In this document: one piece after another, positions 1-11,000 of the stretch | Layout: every line of letters begins with the position of its first letter | Position numbering within the stretch: the first letter of the stretch is position 1 | Source: Knoxdaviesia capensis | Lineage: Eukaryota; Ascomycota; Sordariomycetes; Microascales; Gondwanamycetaceae | Assembly (NCBI GenBank): GCA_001510575.1 | Contig: LNGK01000010.1 | Span: forward strand, 1,837,111 to 1,901,110 | DNA length: 64,000 nucleotides | Direction: 5' to 3' | Notes under the pieces: generated by a model | What the model saw: the letters and a program-made list of their open reading frames with translations, nothing else | What the model was told of the DNA's origin: nothing | The model's database searches: none | Made by a program: the position numbers and the translations under genes

Positions 1-845
1 GAAAAACCAAGATCGTGAGGCCTTCAGTGGGCTTACAAGCAATTTTTCAGTGATACTCGAAGATTCAGTGGACACCAAGCTATAAAAAATTGTACCTTGC
101 AGAATTAGACGAGTCACGTGCCAGATCATGTGTTGCCAGTACTAGCTCCATCCATCTCCGCCTAAGGTGTCAGGCCAAAGTTCAGATGATAACCCTGTTC
201 TGAGTCGGCTCATTTTTTTCACCTCATTTCATCCTCTTCCAACCTCGATTTCCCATTTCCAATCCAAACCTCTTCCTTCGATCGTCTCCAAGATTCATCG
301 TTTCCATCTCCGGCTTTGGTTTGTTGACGTCTGTGTATTTTTGACGTCTGTTTATTTCCCTCCTTATCTTGTTTCCCCCCCCTTCTCGTTTCCTTTTCCG
401 ACTCCAGCGACAGTCGTTTTCTTCCTCTTCCCAGCGGAAAGTTCCCCGTCTAGAAACGCCCCTGCGTCGCGAATCCACGCCGTTCGAGTCGAGCTTGATA
501 TTGAGAGTTCGCGCTGTGATAATTTTTTTTCGTTCTTGTTTCTCGTGTGACTGCCCTTGCGGTTTCGACATCGTGATTTCTCGTTCCTGTTTCCCGTCTC
601 CATTGCCTTCGTTCCGACCGAGCCGAGGTTTCGTCTGAGTTGAGACTCTTGCCTGGCTTCCTGAAAGCGGAGCGTTGCCGTGTTCACACACTTGAGAGGA
701 GTTTGAACTCTTGTTGGTGGTTTGTGTTGTGGGCCATTTCTTTTCTGAAGCCGAGATCGGTGTCCCGCCTTCCTGACCTGCCCGTTTCTATAACCCCCCC
801 GTTCGTCGTTTTTCGTGTGTTCTTCTGTCGTTTTCTGTTGTCGCA
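1..845 (+). promoter_or_regulatory. promoter and 5' leader of the NUFIP/CCCH gene
   Basis: No credible gene. A TATA-like TATAAAAA lies at 81-88 and an E-box CACGTG at 115-120. From about 200 to 840 the + strand is strongly C/T-rich, the usual look of a filamentous-fungal core promoter and leader. The start codon at 846 follows in a TTGTCGCAATG context. Short open frames here come from the low-complexity composition. Confidence 0.55.
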
Positions 846-2898
846 ATGTCGTACAACTACGGTCCTCCGCCACCTCCACCTCCTACTACACAGACTCCAG
901 GTGCGGCTCAGTTCGAGCAACACTACCAGGCTGCTTCTTACGGGCATACTGGTCGTGGTGGCTCGTCTCAGTCGGGTCGTGGCCGAGGAGGGGCTTCCTA
1001 TTCTGGAGCGCGTCACGATTTTTCTCAAGGCCACTATGGTGAACAACACTATCCCCCCCAGACTGCAGCAACAGCTGCAACTGCTTATGGGGCACAAGCC
1101 CAAACTCAGGCCTATGGTCAACAGCCGTGGCATACTGATCACGCCAATCACACTGCCCAGACACACCCCCCCGTCCATGCCCATCCCCAGACTGTGACCC
1201 CGGCGACTGCATATTCAGGCTCCTACTACTCACACCCCACCGCCGCGGCTTATGGCCAGCCGGCCTATGTGCCCCAGCCTGCTGGATACGGTACACCGGC
1301 TCATGCGGTGTCTTATCCTACCCAATATACCCCCCAACAGCAACAGCAGCCTCAGTGGACTGCTCAGCCTCCCACACATCGTGGGTCCTATGGCGGTGGG
1401 AGACATCGTGGAGCACCGTTCCACAATGACAAAGCAGGTGGCTATCGAAGTGTCAGTACTAGTTCATCTGCCCCTAGTGAACAACAGCCGGCGCCCCATC
1501 AAATCGCTGTTGGCTATAGCCCGAGTTTTGATCCCCGCGTCCAGACTACCGCCCAGTACCCCGCAGCAGCTGCTGCCCAATACCACTACGCTCCTCCCCC
1601 TCCGGCCCCTACAGCTGCGGTTGGTGGTCCGCGCGACGCCTTTTCGCCCTACCCGAACCGTCGTGGAGGCCGTGGTGGACACCGGGGAGATGGCAGTTTC
1701 AGAGGTCGACAGCATCAGCATGGCAACTCTGGCCACCATAGCCAGCAGCATGGTCAGCATAACAACAATCACCACCAGCTTCACAACAATAATCATCACA
1801 ACAACCACAATCACAATAACAATAATGGTGACCGCGCCCGCCACAAGAAGAATGGCCCGGATGAGAATCGCACTAATGGCAATGGCAATCCGAAGCCGGA
1901 TGCGTCAGCGATGGGCAAGAAAAAGAAGCGGAAGATGAACACCCTTGGTCTCACCCCCGGTGACGAGAGCGCGTCCGAGAATGACGAAGGGGAAGAGGAG
2001 CAGTTGACCGAACTCATGGGTCTTGAAGTCATGCAGTAAGTTGGAGCCTTTGCTTGCCCCTTCAAATATATGCTACGACGCATTCCTTGCTTCCTCTGTG
2101 TTCTTGTGCTAACTGAAAACTTCGTTTAGGATCGCCGATTTGCCTGCGTACATGGCGGAGAGAAAGAAGAACTACCCGACCAAGGAGCGTGTTGAACAGA
2201 AGAAGACTGCCGAGGTGGCACAAACTCAGGAGACAGAGGAGGCGAATGAAACGTCTCGTCTGGAGAAGCAGGCTGATAAGCTCCGCCGCCAGCTTCGCCG
2301 TGTCGAGTCCTCCATCAAGCGCAAGCGTGAGCAGCAGGACGAGGGTGACGAGATGCGTAATTCGTCTGCCGGTGAAGAAGACGAAGAAGACAAGTCGGAT
2401 GACGAGCCTGAGGAGGTATCCAGCCGCGCGGGCCCTAAGGCCGAGGCGGATGCCGACGACAAGAAGGCCGACATTACCAAGCACTGCAAATACTACGCTA
2501 CTGGCGGTAGCTGCGGAAAGAAGAGCAAGTGCCGCTTCGTCCACGATCCGGCGGTCCGGGCTGCTGCGCTGCGTGAAAAGGAGGCGAACAATGGTCAGAT
2601 GACCATCAAGCAGCGCCTCATCCTCAACGATAAGGACCAGGAAGACCTGGCGGTGCTGGAGTCTATCCAGTACCTGCGTGAGAAGGGTCTGCTGGCCAAG
2701 CCTCCTCCCCCTCCTGCTCCTATCAAGAGTGAAGCTTCCAACGGAGCCACCGGAACTCCCACCGAGTCTCCCGTGGTTCCGGTGGCCACCACCACTGCCA
2801 CCACCTCCGTCGTGTCGTCCCTCCCCGCCGTTCCCTCTCTTCCTCAGAAGCCTCCTGTGGCTGTTGGCCAGGGTGGCAAGTCATCGAAGCGCCATTAG
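846..2898 (+). CDS. NUFIP1/Rsa1-like snoRNP assembly factor with CCCH zinc finger
   Basis: Two exons, 846-2035 and 2130-2898. The 94-nt intron has donor GTAAGT, branch-like GCTAAC at 2108 and acceptor TTTAG. The product is 652 aa. Residues 1-290 are Q/Y/P/G/A-rich and prion-like, with RGG boxes near 36-50 and 270-290. A His/Asn-rich run follows at about 293-335, then a basic GKKKKRK signal. Right across the splice junction lies the NUFIP signature (DLPAYMAERKKNYPTK, 400-415), which in yeast Rsa1 and human NUFIP1 binds Snu13/15.5K during box C/D snoRNP assembly. A coiled-coil-like K/R/E region spans about 438-468. The CCCH finger is a perfect C-x8-C-x5-C-x3-H (C516, C525, C531, H535). The role in nuclear C/D snoRNP biogenesis is inferred from the NUFIP motif. 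The finger could equally bind other RNAs. Confidence 0.88.
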
Positions 2899-4559
2899 TT
2901 TTAACCGTTTTTCGTCCACCCTTACTCACGTCCTTTACCCTTCACCCCCTCTTCTCTCTTTTTTTGCTTCTCTTGTTTTATACGAATCGCGTTCCTTCAT
3001 GTTGATTTTTTTCCTGTTGCTGTTGCTTTCCACCCCCCCTTCCCTTCTCTTCCTTTTCTGTTGTATATCTCCTATTTTTTCTTGCCTGGTTTTTTTCTCT
3101 GCTGTTTTTCTTTGCTACTTGAGTTCGTTTGCTTTCGGAGTTCAGCTTGGTTTTTCATTGATGTACGGGCCGAGATCTATCCCCCCCTAACAATCGGCCC
3201 AGAAGAAGTCTTGTCTTGTGGCAACCTTGTACTGAACTAGAACCTCACGTTCATCTGAGCTCAATCCTGCCGATCTGGTTGGTGTTGAGCCGGGCCGGAA
3301 CGGGAAAGGAAGTCCTCTAGTAATTTCTTGGCCTTCTTGTTGTTCGCCCTTCTCGCGCTCTTCACTGCCATGTATCTGGAATATATCCTAGGGTACTACT
3401 GTTTTCACCCGATCCTACGAGGTTGAGGGAAAAGGAAAAGTATGAATTATCGAGGAGATCATATACCATCTCAACTTTGCTAATACTAAATAAAAATGGC
3501 CATTTAAGAAGATACGCTGTTCCGTTTGAGTTCACGCAGAGTGATGTTGAGAGCCGTGATTTTGATGTGAATATGTAGTGTATTGGTTTAAAAAGCAAAT
3601 GCACACCCCCTACACACTTGACAACTGAGCAGTGTGTTAGTCTCTTCTTGCAGAAAAGAAAACCAGACGTGAAACGAGAATCTGCTAGAACTGATGGAAG
3701 CACAAGAGGAAAAAAAGAACCACAAGAACACAGAACTGACGCAAGATATCATGAGAAGAAAGCAAAAAGCGAAAAGAAAAAAAGCAGACGTCCCCCTCGG
3801 GCTTCCAGTTCTGGCCGGCGCTTGAAATGACAGACACGCGCGCGCGTAACGACATGGGAGAATGGATGCACTCCCCCAAAAAGGACTGCAAAAAAAAAAA
3901 AAAAGGATGAGACGGCACAAGGAGAAAGGAAACGCGAGCAGAACAAGAAAGCAAGACGGACAATCTTGGATCAAGGATGTGTGTGTGTGTGTGTGTGTGA
4001 AAAGAAAAACTCCCCCTCCGTGTTAGTAACGGACCTAGAAGCAACCCCCGCCCTGCCCCGAAATGTAGATGGGACCAGAAAACGAAAACAAAAAGAAAGA
4101 ACGAAGAAAAAGATGCAGTGGATGGACGATACGATGCAGAACGAACCAAGGAAGGCAAGATAGCACCCCGAGGTTTGAGCGAAGGGCCGCGAGTTAGGAA
4201 AGAAAAAAGGAGGAATACAACGCCGTCGCTTAAAAGACAGGAAGATAAAATGAGAACTCCAGAGCAAGAAGAACATTGGGGGGGGGCATGAAAAGAGAAA
4301 AAGAAAAAACGATGTGTGCTTTATTTGAGGGGTAAAGAAAGGTTCGTGATACAGCGATCTGTGTCACTGGGGCTGACAAAAAGTGCACACCGGAAGCAAG
4401 AACATAGAGATCGTGAAGAGAGGGCCGAAGGAGAGAGTCGGACATAAGACAGGACAAGTGAGGCGTAGATCCGATGGACGGCGTTCGAAAGGGGATCATG
4501 GAGGGAGAGGAAGGAAGAAGGAAAAGAGAGAGGGTGAAACAAGAAGAGGCCGGGGGCGC
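2899..4559. other. convergent intergenic region (3' ends of NUFIP/CCCH gene and SPT2)
   Basis: 1.66 kb with no credible gene. The first 300 bases are T-rich 3' UTR of the CCCH gene. The right half is A/G-rich, which is T/C-rich in the SPT2 sense. A (TG)n tract sits at 3978-3999 and a poly-A run at about 3890-3904. Confidence 0.6.
3978..3999. repeat. (TG)11 microsatellite
   Basis: Uninterrupted TG dinucleotide tract in the convergent intergenic region. Confidence 0.95.
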
Positions 4560-5915
4560 TTATCTGCCACCCATGGCCTCGCGCTTCCGCCGCTCCTTCT
4601 CAGCCTTGCGAATCTTCTCGCGGCGCTCCTCCTCCCAGTCGTCGCGCCGAGCAATGTACTCAGCCTCGCGCTCCTCGTCGCTGATCTGATCGTGGCCGGC
4701 CTCCATGTCCGACGAGGCATCCGAATCGTAGTCGTCCCGGTAGTCGTAGCGCCGGCGCGAGCGGTAGCGATCGGGGCGACCCTTCTCTTCTTCTTCTTCG
4801 CCCTCGTCGTCATCGTCGATAAAGTCCTCCATCTCCTCGTCGTCGTCATCGTCCTCGTAGGCCGAGCCGCGGCGGGCGGGCTTGTAGCGCGGCGCGCTGA
4901 GGAGCACACCGCCGGGGGTGGTGTGCTTCTTGGTGCGGGCCTTGTCGTCGTTGGGGCGCGGGCGCGCGGTGCCGGCGTAGCCAGTGGTGGCGGGAGCGCG
5001 CTTCTTCTTCTCGGGCAGCTCGGGTTCGGCACGCTTGGCGGTGGGCTTGGGCAGTTGACCCTTGGGCAGCGCGCCGCGGTCCTTGGACAAAGCAGTCGTG
5101 GTGGCCGAGGGCTTCGATCCTAGAGGGCTAGTCTTGGAGCGAAGAGGCGCCGGGCCACTGCTGCCGAGGCGGGGCTTGCCAGGCAGAGGGCGCTTAGTGG
5201 CAGTAGGCTCATCCTTCTTGGCCACAACCTTCTCGACCTTCTTGTGCTGAATTTTGCCGAGCTGGCCCATGGCGGCCTGGGCGCGCTGGGCACGTGCCAT
5301 GATTTCGGCAAACGACCCCTTCTTCGGCGGAGCCTTGGGCTCGGAGCTGGACGGGGCGTCGGCGCGCGGGGGAGCAGGCTTGGCCGCGGTGATGGGACGG
5401 GACACCGGGCGGGGGACAGACGACGGGAGTTTCGAAGTGGACGATGTGCCGTTAAGGCTGGCCCGGGGAGTAGGGCCAGCAGAGGCAGGAGGAGGGCGGG
5501 CAGAGGCCGGGGCTTGCTTGTCGGAGAATCGGGGGATGACGCGCGGGGTGCCGGCGGTGCCCTTGTAGCTGGACTCGCGGGGCACGGTGGCGGGGGCGGG
5601 CTTCGGGAGCGACGAAGGAGTGGTGGTCGGCGTGGTCTTCACGGTCTTCGCGGCCTTGGCCAAAAGATCATCGTCGGCCTTTCGCTTGGGCAGGGCGCTG
5701 GGTCGAGGAGGTCCAGCCGGGGTGGCAGGAACCTTTTCGCCGTTGATCTGGGCGAGGAGACTGCCGATCTGAGAAAAGAAAGGATATGATATGTGTGAGT
5801 ATAGACCGGACGATGACGATGCAAAGCTGCTCAGGATATATAAAGATATATATATATATATATATAGATCACCTCGGCAAGGGAGAACGACGGGGAAAAG
5901 ACTTACCGAAGACAT
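4560..5915 (-). CDS. SPT2: SPT2-family chromatin protein / H3-H4 histone chaperone
   Basis: Two exons on the minus strand: 5915-5907 (only ATG TCT TCG) and 5768-4560. The 138-nt intron has donor GTAAGT and a TTTTCTCAG acceptor. The spliced product is 405 aa, starting MSSIGSLLAQING. The N-terminal two thirds are Pro/Ala/Ser/Lys-rich and disordered. The C-terminus has an acidic stretch (DDDDDEEMEDFIDDDDEGEEEEE), then RYRSRRRYDYRDDYDSD and a charged helix ending KAEKERRKREAMGGR. This acidic-plus-basic-helix pattern is the conserved SPT2 C-terminal domain that binds H3-H4 and acts in transcription elongation. The intron is a multiple of three with no in-frame stop, so a retained-intron product of 451 aa is formally possible. 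It also carries an (AT)n tract. Divergent from SPC2. Confidence 0.87.
   Translation of the reverse strand: MSSVSLFPVVLPCRGDLYIYIYISLYILSSFASSSSGLYSHISYPFFSQIGSLLAQINGEKVPATPAGPPRPSALPKRKADDDLLAKAAKTVKTTPTTTPSSLPKPAPATVPRESSYKGTAGTPRVIPRFSDKQAPASARPPPASAGPTPRASLNGTSSTSKLPSSVPRPVSRPITAAKPAPPRADAPSSSEPKAPPKKGSFAEIMARAQRAQAAMGQLGKIQHKKVEKVVAKKDEPTATKRPLPGKPRLGSSGPAPLRSKTSPLGSKPSATTTALSKDRGALPKGQLPKPTAKRAEPELPEKKKRAPATTGYAGTARPRPNDDKARTKKHTTPGGVLLSAPRYKPARRGSAYEDDDDDEEMEDFIDDDDEGEEEEEKGRPDRYRSRRRYDYRDDYDSDASSDMEAGHDQISDEEREAEYIARRDDWEEERREKIRKAEKERRKREAMGGR
5846..5866. repeat. (AT)n microsatellite inside the SPT2 intron
   Basis: Pure AT tract between donor and acceptor of the single SPT2 intron. 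Confidence 0.95.
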
Positions 5916-6684
5916 GATGGCTGCTCCGTGGCGAAGAAACTAGATACCGAAAAAAGACACACACGAGAGTCCGCCAACCGGAAGGCCGGGGAGAAAGTTA
6001 TCGGAAGACAACTCCAGAAAGAAAGGCAGGAAATATCGTGAGGCTTGATGGTTGGGTTTGCTCTGGCGTTTTGCCTGTGCGAAGACTTGCGGGGGCGGCT
6101 GTGAAGAATGACGAGGAACAACCAGAAAAGGAAGAGGACAGAATGGTTAAAATGGACGAGGAAGGAACAGATAATAGAGGCTCAAGCAGAACAGCGGGGA
6201 TATTAAAATTAGAAGAGTAAAGGGGAAAACACACACCCAGGGGCAACCGATGATGAAATGTGGAAGAGGACGAGGTGTGAAGGAGGGAAAAAAAAAGAAA
6301 AGCAGAGAGAAATTCACATCACAGAACGTTATAGAAATTTCAGGTTTGGCCAAGTGCCTTTTTGCTGCCTTTTGGGAATTTTCCATGATGCCGTGTTGAT
6401 AGTGTTTATCCGGGGTTCTGCCGGGAAAAATAACCCTAGTGGCATTCACAATTAGGGTTGCTGTGGCCATTAGTTCCTTTACAGCAACACGCTCAACCGT
6501 CAAAAAAAGTTAAGACGTGTCCGGTCTGGAGCTTCAATGCGGGCCGCAGTTATTAACTTCAATTCATCCTCGACTCAATTGCTAAGTCTGCGCTTCTTCA
6601 CTTCAACTTCAGACACTCCATACACTTGATTCATACCCGCACCTCTTGATCCTTCAGGATAATAGACACACACACAGATCCACG
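5916..6684. promoter_or_regulatory. divergent promoter SPT2 / SPC2
   Basis: 769 bp between two divergent start codons. A facing pair of telomere-box-like motifs is present: AACCCTA at 6432-6438 and TTAGGGTT at 6452-6459, about 230-250 bp before the SPC2 ATG. The SPT2-proximal side is purine-rich on +, hence pyrimidine-rich in the SPT2 leader. No gene seen. Confidence 0.5.
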
Positions 6685-7452
6685 ATGGCATCCACCGAAA
6701 GAATATCGGTCTACAACCTCGCAGGCAAGCCTCTCCTCCGTCTCTCTCCTCTCCCCTCCCGCCCATTCCTTCACTATGCTAACCAGGCCCCGTCCCACCT
6801 CCTCTCTCCCACAGACCTGAAAAACACCTCCGACGACGCCCTCCAGAACTACCTCAACTCCCTCAAATTCACCCAGTCGCACCGCCTGATCAACGTGCGC
6901 CTGGCCCTCGGCTACAGCGCGGTGGCCCTCGCCGTCGGCTGCTTCGCCTGGGACTACGCCTTTGGCTTCGAGCCGACCAAGTACATCACCGCCGCCGCCG
7001 TTGTGCTGTACACGCTGCTCAACTCCGCGCTGACGCTCTGGACGTGGCTGGCCGAGCGCGACACCGTGTACGAGGGCACCACGCCCGCCGGCGACGCCAC
7101 CATCGCCGTCTCCAGCCGGACCACGCGCCACGTGCCTGTGTATAACCTGACCGTCGTGGTCACCCCCGGCCGCAGCGGCGCGGCGGCGCCCGCCACGCTG
7201 GAGATCTCGCGGCCGTTTACCGAGTGGTTCGACGAGACGGGCCGCTTCGTCGCCGTGCCGTTCCAGCAGGTCCTGGCGACCGCCGTGCCGGTCATCGGCG
7301 CGGCGGATCCCCGCCGTGTGGTCAACCTGGCGAAGGACCTCGTGGACGCGTCGCCGGATGTGCTGGATGCGCTGCTGGCGGCGTCGATGCAGGCGGAGAC
7401 GTCGGGGGCGGATGCGAAAGCTGCTAAGTCGACCAAGCGGAGAAAGGCGTGA
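6685..7452 (+). CDS. SPC2: signal peptidase complex subunit 2 (SPC25 family)
   Basis: Single exon, 255 aa. The ATG at 6685 is chosen because the frame just upstream is leader-like and the protein then starts MASTERISVYNLAGK. Family features visible: an N-terminal cytosolic part with LKNTSDDALQNYLNSLKF, two closely spaced membrane segments (about 66-88, RLALGYSAVALAVGCFAW, and about 98-120, ITAAAVVLYTLLNSALTLW) and a C-terminal cytosolic beta-rich domain with the RPFTEWFDETGRF stretch. It ends in a Lys/Arg tail. The family assists the ER signal peptidase and Sec61 contact. The length matches family members. Third codon positions are almost all G or C. Convergent with MMS19. Confidence 0.9.
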   Translation: MASTERISVYNLAGKPLLRLSPLPSRPFLHYANQAPSHLLSPTDLKNTSDDALQNYLNSLKFTQSHRLINVRLALGYSAVALAVGCFAWDYAFGFEPTKYITAAAVVLYTLLNSALTLWTWLAERDTVYEGTTPAGDATIAVSSRTTRHVPVYNLTVVVTPGRSGAAAPATLEISRPFTEWFDETGRFVAVPFQQVLATAVPVIGAADPRRVVNLAKDLVDASPDVLDALLAASMQAETSGADAKAAKSTKRRKA

Positions 7453-8066
7453 GAAAATGGAGAGAGAGAGAGGGAGAGAGAGCAGGGGATGATGGGATGA
7501 TGGGATGTGAGGTTTGATCGGGATGGGTTAACAGTGGTGGGAGCCTCATAAATATGGGCATTCCCCCCTTTTTTGTGTCTTTTCTTTGCTCTCTGGATTT
7601 TGGTGTCTCTTGGGATCTAGCACTTCTACTATGTATCAAATCAAAAAATCATGAGCAAAGGGCTCTTCTTAAATGGGTGTAAAATGAACTTGTAAGCAAT
7701 TAAAAACGGAACATCTTCATTGAACTTGGGTCTCTACGATGCATGTGTGTATGTGTGCAAAGTTAAAAAAAAGCCATCCATCTATTTCATCACTTGCCCG
7801 CTATGCTTAACAACCGATTCCTCCCATGCTAAACATCTCAGTGAAAGCAAAACCCAATCCAGACATGTCCTGTTCGCCTGTGACAACGTGAAATAACAAG
7901 AAGTGATACATGAACTTCTCTGACGACAAGAAAACAAGAAGCAAAGAGACCGAGAAAAACACCAAAAGACCGCATATGTCCGCCAGGTCTTTCAAAGCAA
8001 ACCACCAACCACCAACCACCACCGAACTCGTGTCCAGATCAGTTGGCTTTCCTGCCGTGTCCTCGT
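7453..8066. other. convergent intergenic region (3' ends of SPC2 and MMS19)
   Basis: 614 bp, no gene seen. A short GA tract at about 7460-7481 and a tandem GATGGGAT at about 7490-7507 follow the SPC2 stop. Confidence 0.6.
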
Positions 8067-11000
8067 CTACGGTTCGAGAACGAGCCACTTCTGGCGCGCA
8101 GTGTACGCCACCATCCGCACCGTCCGGAACTCATTACCAGCAGCGTTGGCCAAGTACCGACGGGCCTGCGAGACAAGTGGGAGCATGTGGTGCGGCTCAC
8201 GGTCGTCGGGCATCTTTTCCAGGACCCGGGCAACTAGGCGCTGCATCTCGGCCCGTGCAGCCCGCTGCTCGGAGGTGGTCGGCTCGGGAATCACCAGCGG
8301 AGGGAAGCCCTTGTACTGATCCGGCACGCAGGACACTTTGTCCAGGACCCAGTAACAGAGGTCCACGATGGAACTGAGGTGCGTCCCAACTGTGGCGGCC
8401 GCCTCCGGGGTGGACAGCATCATCAAGAACACATTAAGCGCCAGAAGACCACCATTCTCCGGGGAGAGTTTCGAAACAGCAAACGTGGCAATTTGTACGA
8501 TCGTGTCAATGTCGTCGAGGATGATCGTGGTGTCCAGGTGCTGCACCGCGCTCAGCACGCCGATACAGCTGCTGCACTTGATCTCACATTGGAGATCTCG
8601 CTCGGCATGTCGTTTCTTCTGCACCTCCTCAGGTAGGTTCTGCTCCTCGGCCTGCGACACCTCTTGTTCGGGAAGCAGAGCAGCCTCGAAAAGGGGGCGG
8701 ACTAGCTGATAATAGGCCCGCTGTTTCCAGGTTGGCTTCGTCAGGCCGCTCACGTCAAAGTCGGGGGTGGGCGCAAAGATGGTTCCGTAGCTCTTGGCGA
8801 CGTTGACGCCCCAGATGTAGTTGTTGATTCCACGAACAAATCCGTCCACGATCTCGTTGATTCGAGGCCCGGCCGTGCGGCGGAGAGCTCCCGTCAGGAA
8901 TGCGGCAACGAGAGTCATCGCGGCGGCTTGTTCAGGGACGAAAATGAGCCGAGCGCTGTCGCTGGTATTTGGTTTCACACACGAACTGATAGCTCTGACG
9001 ATTTCGCGTTCCACCCGGGGATGGTTTTCCAGGTCCACCTTGTTCGCAATGATGGCGATGAAATTGAACAGCATCTCCATGCTCTGGGGGCTGAATGTTG
9101 CTTCCAATGCGTACGTCTCCTCAAGGACCATGACCTGGGAAACGATATGGTCACCAAACGGCTTCCCGAACTAAGACGCCGATATGAAGAGAGAGAATGG
9201 GTTAGCTATTACTATGCAATGCGTCATGCGAACAGAAAAAAAAAACGAGAGGGAGGAAAGGATCTACTTACCACCGTGGTAAGTGCGCCGGGGTGCAGCG
9301 CCTGCAGAATTCCCACGGATATCTCCAGCTGCTTGGGAAGCAGCGGCTGGGGAGGGGTGAAAGGCCGGCGGGCGATGTTTTTGATTTGGTATCGCTTGAA
9401 GTCGGCAAAAGCCGTGCACTTTCTGAATGGGATCGGGCCGTCAGGCACGGATCCCAGGGTGGCGGTTTCGGAGAATTCCAGGGCATCGAATTCGGAAAAT
9501 TCCTCAGCACCGGGGTCAGGAGATCCCTCGACAACGGGGTACAAAGGCACCGGGGAAAATTCGGGCGACGGCCCGACCAAGTCGTCTCCCCGGAACAGGA
9601 ACAGCACCTGTTGCTCCAAGTCCAGCTGGCGCTGCTGCTTCGCGTTCAGGCGGCTGAAGACGGAACTGGCCAGCCGGCCGATCGCCCGCAAAAACACAGA
9701 GCCATGGCCGTGCTTTTTGTCATGCGAGATTGCATAATCTTCGGCATACAACTGGGCATGCTGGCCCTGGTGGATCGAGAAAGCCTTGAGCTTCATCACG
9801 CGGAGGATGATACTGCGGACCACGTACACGCCGATCAGGAGCGTGCCCTCAATGATCACGCCCTTGTTGTACTTCCAGGGAAGAATGGTGCCGTCCGACC
9901 AAGCAGTCTCGGGATTGTACGGGCCGCGTAGGCTAGGGTCTGCGTACAAGTCCGGAGAGGAGATGTCCGGGACACGGGGAAATCGGTCATGAACGAAATC
10001 TGTAAGTGCATCCAGAGCTGAAACAGACTTGAACTTTTTGTCACCATTGGCATCTCCGCGGCCGTTCATAACGGCGTCGTTGGTGAAAAAGGAAAAGACC
10101 GTTTGTAAAGCCCCAATGTAAGCGGCGAGTAGTGGCTGGTAAGCAGTGCTTGGCGACTCACTCTCAGCTTTAGTGAGCACATCATTGAATGGGATAAGAA
10201 CTCTGTTTATCGCGTGGATGAAGTGCCCAAAGGTTCCGCCGACGGACGGCAACTTGGAGCAGCCGACGAAAGCTAGCGTCGACCACAAGCGGACCGATTT
10301 CTTCAAGTCCAACGTTGCATCGGCTCCAGTCGTGCCCGGCTCCAAGGGGTGGACGGGAAGCACGACATCAGCAAGAATGGTGAACGCCTCAGGAAAAACC
10401 ATTGTGATTGACCGAAGAGACTCGACCGCGGTGCTCTTAACAAGCGGTGACGGCTCACTATGGGCGGAAATCAAAGCGGAAATCCGGGACACAATCTCGC
10501 GATTGGTGGAAACTGGCAGCAACAACGTTGTCTGGTTCGTGCTCGAGACCTGCGAGCCGAGTTGCCCAAGGGCACGAAGAGCCTCCATGGCAATCACGTC
10601 GGGGACCCCAGACAGAAGGGCAGCGTATGTGTCCTGGAACAAGCCGCGGAAGGCGTCATCAATCGTCTCAAATACTCCCTGATACTTGCGAGGAATTGAA
10701 GACCCCTTCATGCTCACGAAAGAAGCTCTTGTTTTGAGGAGGGCGCTGAGGAGAGACAGCAGAGCCAGGGTATGCTCATCGGACTGGGAGTGGCGGAGGC
10801 TGTCCTTGGCCTGGGTGATCGTTGGCGACGCCATGATGACAAAGGCGTCCAACTTCGCCCGGAGACAAGCCGCCAGCAGCTTTCCAGAGCCCTTGGAGTA
10901 AGTGGGGTTGGAGAGATCCTCCAGACACTCCCGGAGGGCATTGAGACAGAAGGTTCGGAGATCGTCGTCTTCGAGACGCTCCGCAAGTGATGTTATCACG

